Part shown: one piece after another, positions 61,873 to 64,000 of the stretch
Numbering within the stretch: position 1 is the first letter of the stretch
Layout: each line of letters starts with the position of its first letter
Made by a program: the position numbers and the translations under genes
Origin: Microbacterium sp. SYP-A9085
GTDB lineage: Bacteria; Actinomycetota; Actinomycetes; Actinomycetales; Microbacteriaceae
Assembly (NCBI RefSeq): GCF_009649635.1
Contig: NZ_WJII01000005.1
Coordinates: 124,001 to 188,000 of the forward strand
Direction of reading: 5' to 3'
DNA length: 64,000 nucleotides
Notes under the pieces: generated by a model
The model's input: the letters and a program-made list of their open reading frames with translations, nothing else
The model's database searches: none
Told to the model about the DNA's origin: nothing

Positions 61873-62739
61873 CTATCCAGCGGCCGGTGCCCCGGCATGC
61901 GCCGCGGCACCCGGTGACGCCAGGCGCAGAGCGGCCGTCAGCGTCGATTCCGGCGGCGACGGGTTCGGCGCGAACCAGGTGCCGACGTGCTGCCCGGACA
62001 GGGCCTGCGCCACCAGATCGGCGCTGGTGACGAGGGCGCCGATGCCGGATGCCGCAGCGAGCCGGGCCGCGGACACCTTGGTGGCCGCTCCCCCGGTGCC
62101 GACGCTGTTGACGACGACCGAGCCGAATTCGAACGCCGCCAGGTCGTCACCGAACGCGACGTCTTCGATCGGGCGCGCCTCGGGCAGCTCGGGCGGGCAG
62201 GTGTAGAGGCAATCGATGTCGCTGAGCAGCACGAGCGCGTCCGCGCGGATGAGCCGCGCGACCAGGGCGGCAAGCCGGTCGTTGTCACCGAAGCGGATCT
62301 CGTGCGTGGCCACGGTGTCGTTCTCGTTGACGATCGGCAGGATCCGCAGGCTCAGGAGGCGCTCCATGGCCCGGCGCGCGTTGGACCGGTGCACCCGGTT
62401 CTCCAGGTCGCCGGCGGTGAGCAGCACCTGCCCGGCCACGATCCCGAACTCGCGCATAGCGGCCTGGTACCGGTAGATCAGGACGTTCTGCCCGACCGCG
62501 GCGGCGGCCTGCTGGGTCGCGAGATCCGTGGGGCGGGAGGTCAGCTGCAGGTATGGCATCCCCGTTGCGATAGCACCGGACGATACCAGGACCACCTCGG
62601 TGCCCCGGCCGTGCGCGGCGGCGAGAGCGTTCACGAGCGGGGCTATGCTGCCGGCGCGGTCGCCGCTGATCGACGACGAGCCGACCTTCACGACCACGCG
62701 CCGGGCACTCGGCAGGTCCGTGCGCTGCACGGCGCTCAC
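61873..62739 (-). CDS. proB: Glutamate 5-kinase (without PUA domain)
   Basis: 288 residues; first step of proline synthesis. The amino-acid kinase fold is intact: [45 protein letters not shown] and [15 protein letters not shown]. The C-terminal PUA domain of the E. coli enzyme (about 367 residues) is missing, and the protein ends in an Ala/Gly-rich tail. ATG at 62739 overlaps the obg stop by 4 nt. Confidence 0.95.
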   Translation of the reverse strand: MSAVQRTDLPSARRVVVKVGSSSISGDRAGSIAPLVNALAAAHGRGTEVVLVSSGAIATGMPYLQLTSRPTDLATQQAAAAVGQNVLIYRYQAAMREFGIVAGQVLLTAGDLENRVHRSNARRAMERLLSLRILPIVNENDTVATHEIRFGDNDRLAALVARLIRADALVLLSDIDCLYTCPPELPEARPIEDVAFGDDLAAFEFGSVVVNSVGTGGAATKVSAARLAAASGIGALVTSADLVAQALSGQHVGTWFAPNPSPPESTLTAALRLASPGAAAHAGAPAAG

Positions 62740-64000
62740 CGTTCGTCGTCCTGCTCGGCGCGGTCGCTCAGCCGCTCGGCCTCCAGCTCCGCGCGGGCGG
62801 CGCTCTTGGCATCCATACGCTCGTGGTAGCGCTCACGACGCTGCGCGGTGGTGCGCCGCGTGCTGGGGTCGATGCGGGGATCGCTGCCGCGAGGCGCGAC
62901 CATCACCTCGGCGGCGGAGGTGAGCGTCGGCTGCCAGTCGAACACGACCCCGTCGCCGGGGCCGATCACGACCGTCGCCCCGGGGATGGCGCCGGCCTTG
63001 TACAGTTCGGCGTCCACGCCGAGCTTGTCCAGGCGGTCGGCGAGGAATCCGACGGCCTCGTCGTTCTGGAAGTCCGTCTGCTGCACCCACCGCTCGGGCT
63101 TCGCGCCGAGGATCCGGTACAGCGGTCCGTATGTGCCGCCCTCGACGCGCACGACGAAGTCCCGCTCGGATCCCTGCGGGCGGATCACAATGCGCGGCGC
63201 GGCCGGCTTCGCCGCCTCGGCCGCCCGGTGCGCGGACAGGATCTCGGCCAGCGCGAACGTCAGCGGGCGCAGGCCCGCGTGGCTGACCGTGGAGACCTCG
63301 AACACCCGGTAACCGCGGTCCTCCAGCTCGGGCCGGACGAGGGCGGCGAGGTCCTTCGCCTCCGGGACGTCCACCTTGTTGAGCACCACGAGCTGGGGGC
63401 GCTCCAGCAGCGGCACCTGCCCGTCGGGCACGGGGTACGCGGCGAGCTCGGCGCGGATCACGTCGAGATCGGTAATCGGGTCGCGGCCGGACTCCAGCGT
63501 GGCGCAGTCCAGCACGTGCACGAGCGCGGTGCAGCGCTCGACGTGCCGCAGGAACTCCAGGCCCAGCCCCTTGCCCTCGCTCGCGCCCTCGATAAGGCCC
63601 GGGACGTCGGCGACGGTGAACCGCACATCCCCGGCCTGCACCACGCCGAGGTTCGGATGCAGCGTCGTGAACGGGTAGTCGGCGATCTTGGGCCGTGCCG
63701 CGGACACCGCGGCGACGAGGCTGGACTTGCCCGCGGACGGGAACCCGACGAGGGCCACGTCGGCGACGGTCTTCAGCTCGAGGTCGACATCCCCCTCCCA
63801 GCCGGGGGTGCCCAGCAGCGCGAACCCGGGCGCCTTGCGCTTCGTGGTCGCGAGCGCCGCGTTGCCGAGGCCGCCGCGGCCGCCGGGCGCCACGACGAAG
63901 CGCATGCCGGGCTCGATCATGTCGGTGAGCACTTCACCGTCGACATCCCGGACCACGGTCCCCACCGGCACCGCCAGTTCCAGGGACTCGCCGAGCGCGC
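62736..64000 (-). CDS. obg: Obg GTPase, 5' end outside window
   Basis: Ribosome-associated GTPase of the Obg/CgtA family with roles in 50S assembly and stress. The frame is open to the right edge; residues read [18 protein letters not shown], part of the N-terminal glycine-rich Obg fold, followed by [22 protein letters not shown]-type residues, G1 [11 protein letters not shown]3 [17 protein letters not shown]4 NKVDVP and the C-terminal OCT domain ([19 protein letters not shown]) plus a basic tail. The start codon and about the first 80 residues are missing. First of the coupled obg-proB-proA unit. Confidence 0.95.
   Translation of the reverse strand, partial: ALGESLELAVPVGTVVRDVDGEVLTDMIEPGMRFVVAPGGRGGLGNAALATTKRKAPGFALLGTPGWEGDVDLELKTVADVALVGFPSAGKSSLVAAVSAARPKIADYPFTTLHPNLGVVQAGDVRFTVADVPGLIEGASEGKGLGLEFLRHVERCTALVHVLDCATLESGRDPITDLDVIRAELAAYPVPDGQVPLLERPQLVVLNKVDVPEAKDLAALVRPELEDRGYRVFEVSTVSHAGLRPLTFALAEILSAHRAAEAAKPAAPRIVIRPQGSERDFVVRVEGGTYGPLYRILGAKPERWVQQTDFQNDEAVGFLADRLDKLGVDAELYKAGAIPGATVVIGPGDGVVFDWQPTLTSAAEVMVAPRGSDPRIDPSTRRTTAQRRERYHERMDAKSAARAELEAERLSDRAEQDDER

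Overview
The window is high-GC, gene-dense actinobacterial DNA, most likely from Microbacterium or a close relative in the Microbacteriaceae. Pointers are a CIRCE-controlled hrcA-dnaJ pair, the order leuS-comEA-comEC-holA-rpsT-lepA-hemW-hrcA-dnaJ at one end and obg-proB-proA-nadD-rsfS-tRNA-Ala at the other, DUF2510 and DUF1918 proteins, GTG starts, and several genes with an actinobacterial leaderless start (TANNNT then 6-7 nt then ATG). Family assignments come from motifs read by eye; no database search was run.

Region 1 (1-15.5 kb) is core housekeeping: dnaJ (cut by the window edge), hrcA with its CIRCE operator, hemW, a DUF1990 gene, lepA, rpsT, holA, comEC, comEA and leuS, with an alpha/beta hydrolase and an MFS transporter between lepA and rpsT. 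Between hrcA and hemW lies about 980 bp without a gene, holding five copies of a 62-bp palindromic element with a period of about 172 bp.

Region 2 (15.5-26.2 kb) is mixed: pabB-type chorismate enzyme, DedA membrane protein, App1-like phosphatase, SRAP DNA-damage protein, a DUF2510/DUF805 protein, an AidB-like acyl-CoA dehydrogenase, a PQQ-type sugar dehydrogenase lipoprotein, an NCS1 permease translationally coupled to an isochorismatase-fold hydrolase, a LuxR-type response regulator and a DUF1918 protein.

Region 3 (26.2-43.7 kb) looks like an accessory catabolic cluster: two Rid proteins, a flavin reductase, two VOC proteins, an M24-family (pita-bread) hydrolase, a luciferase-like monooxygenase, an acyl-CoA-dehydrogenase-fold flavin monooxygenase, a ribose-type ABC importer split over two operons, an XRE-cupin regulator, a CynX/NimT-type MFS permease, an asparaginase, an amidase, a SnoaL-like protein, and (at its border with region 4) a GntR regulator and a third VOC protein. 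The mix of luciferase-like oxygenase, flavin reductase, Rid protein and amidohydrolases recalls the Rut pathway for pyrimidines, but this gene set is different and the substrate is unknown. GTTCAG/CTGAAC half-sites sit at several of its promoters.

Region 4 (43.7-58 kb) is a second catabolic block: fused E1 alpha-beta and E2 of a 2-oxoacid dehydrogenase, a succinate-semialdehyde-type aldehyde dehydrogenase, a beta-hydroxyacid dehydrogenase coupled to a second M24 paralogue, a LacI regulator, a complete polyamine-type ABC importer, and a GntR regulator coupled to a soluble cache-domain protein. An identical 14-bp palindrome lies just downstream of the promoters of the first Rid gene (26.26 kb) and the hydroxyacid-dehydrogenase operon (50.95 kb), which ties regions 3 and 4 into one predicted LacI regulon.

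Region 5 (58-64 kb) returns to core genes: tRNA-Ala(GGC), rsfS, a membrane protein, nadD, a small membrane protein, proA, proB and obg (cut by the window edge), all on the minus strand with several 4-nt overlaps.
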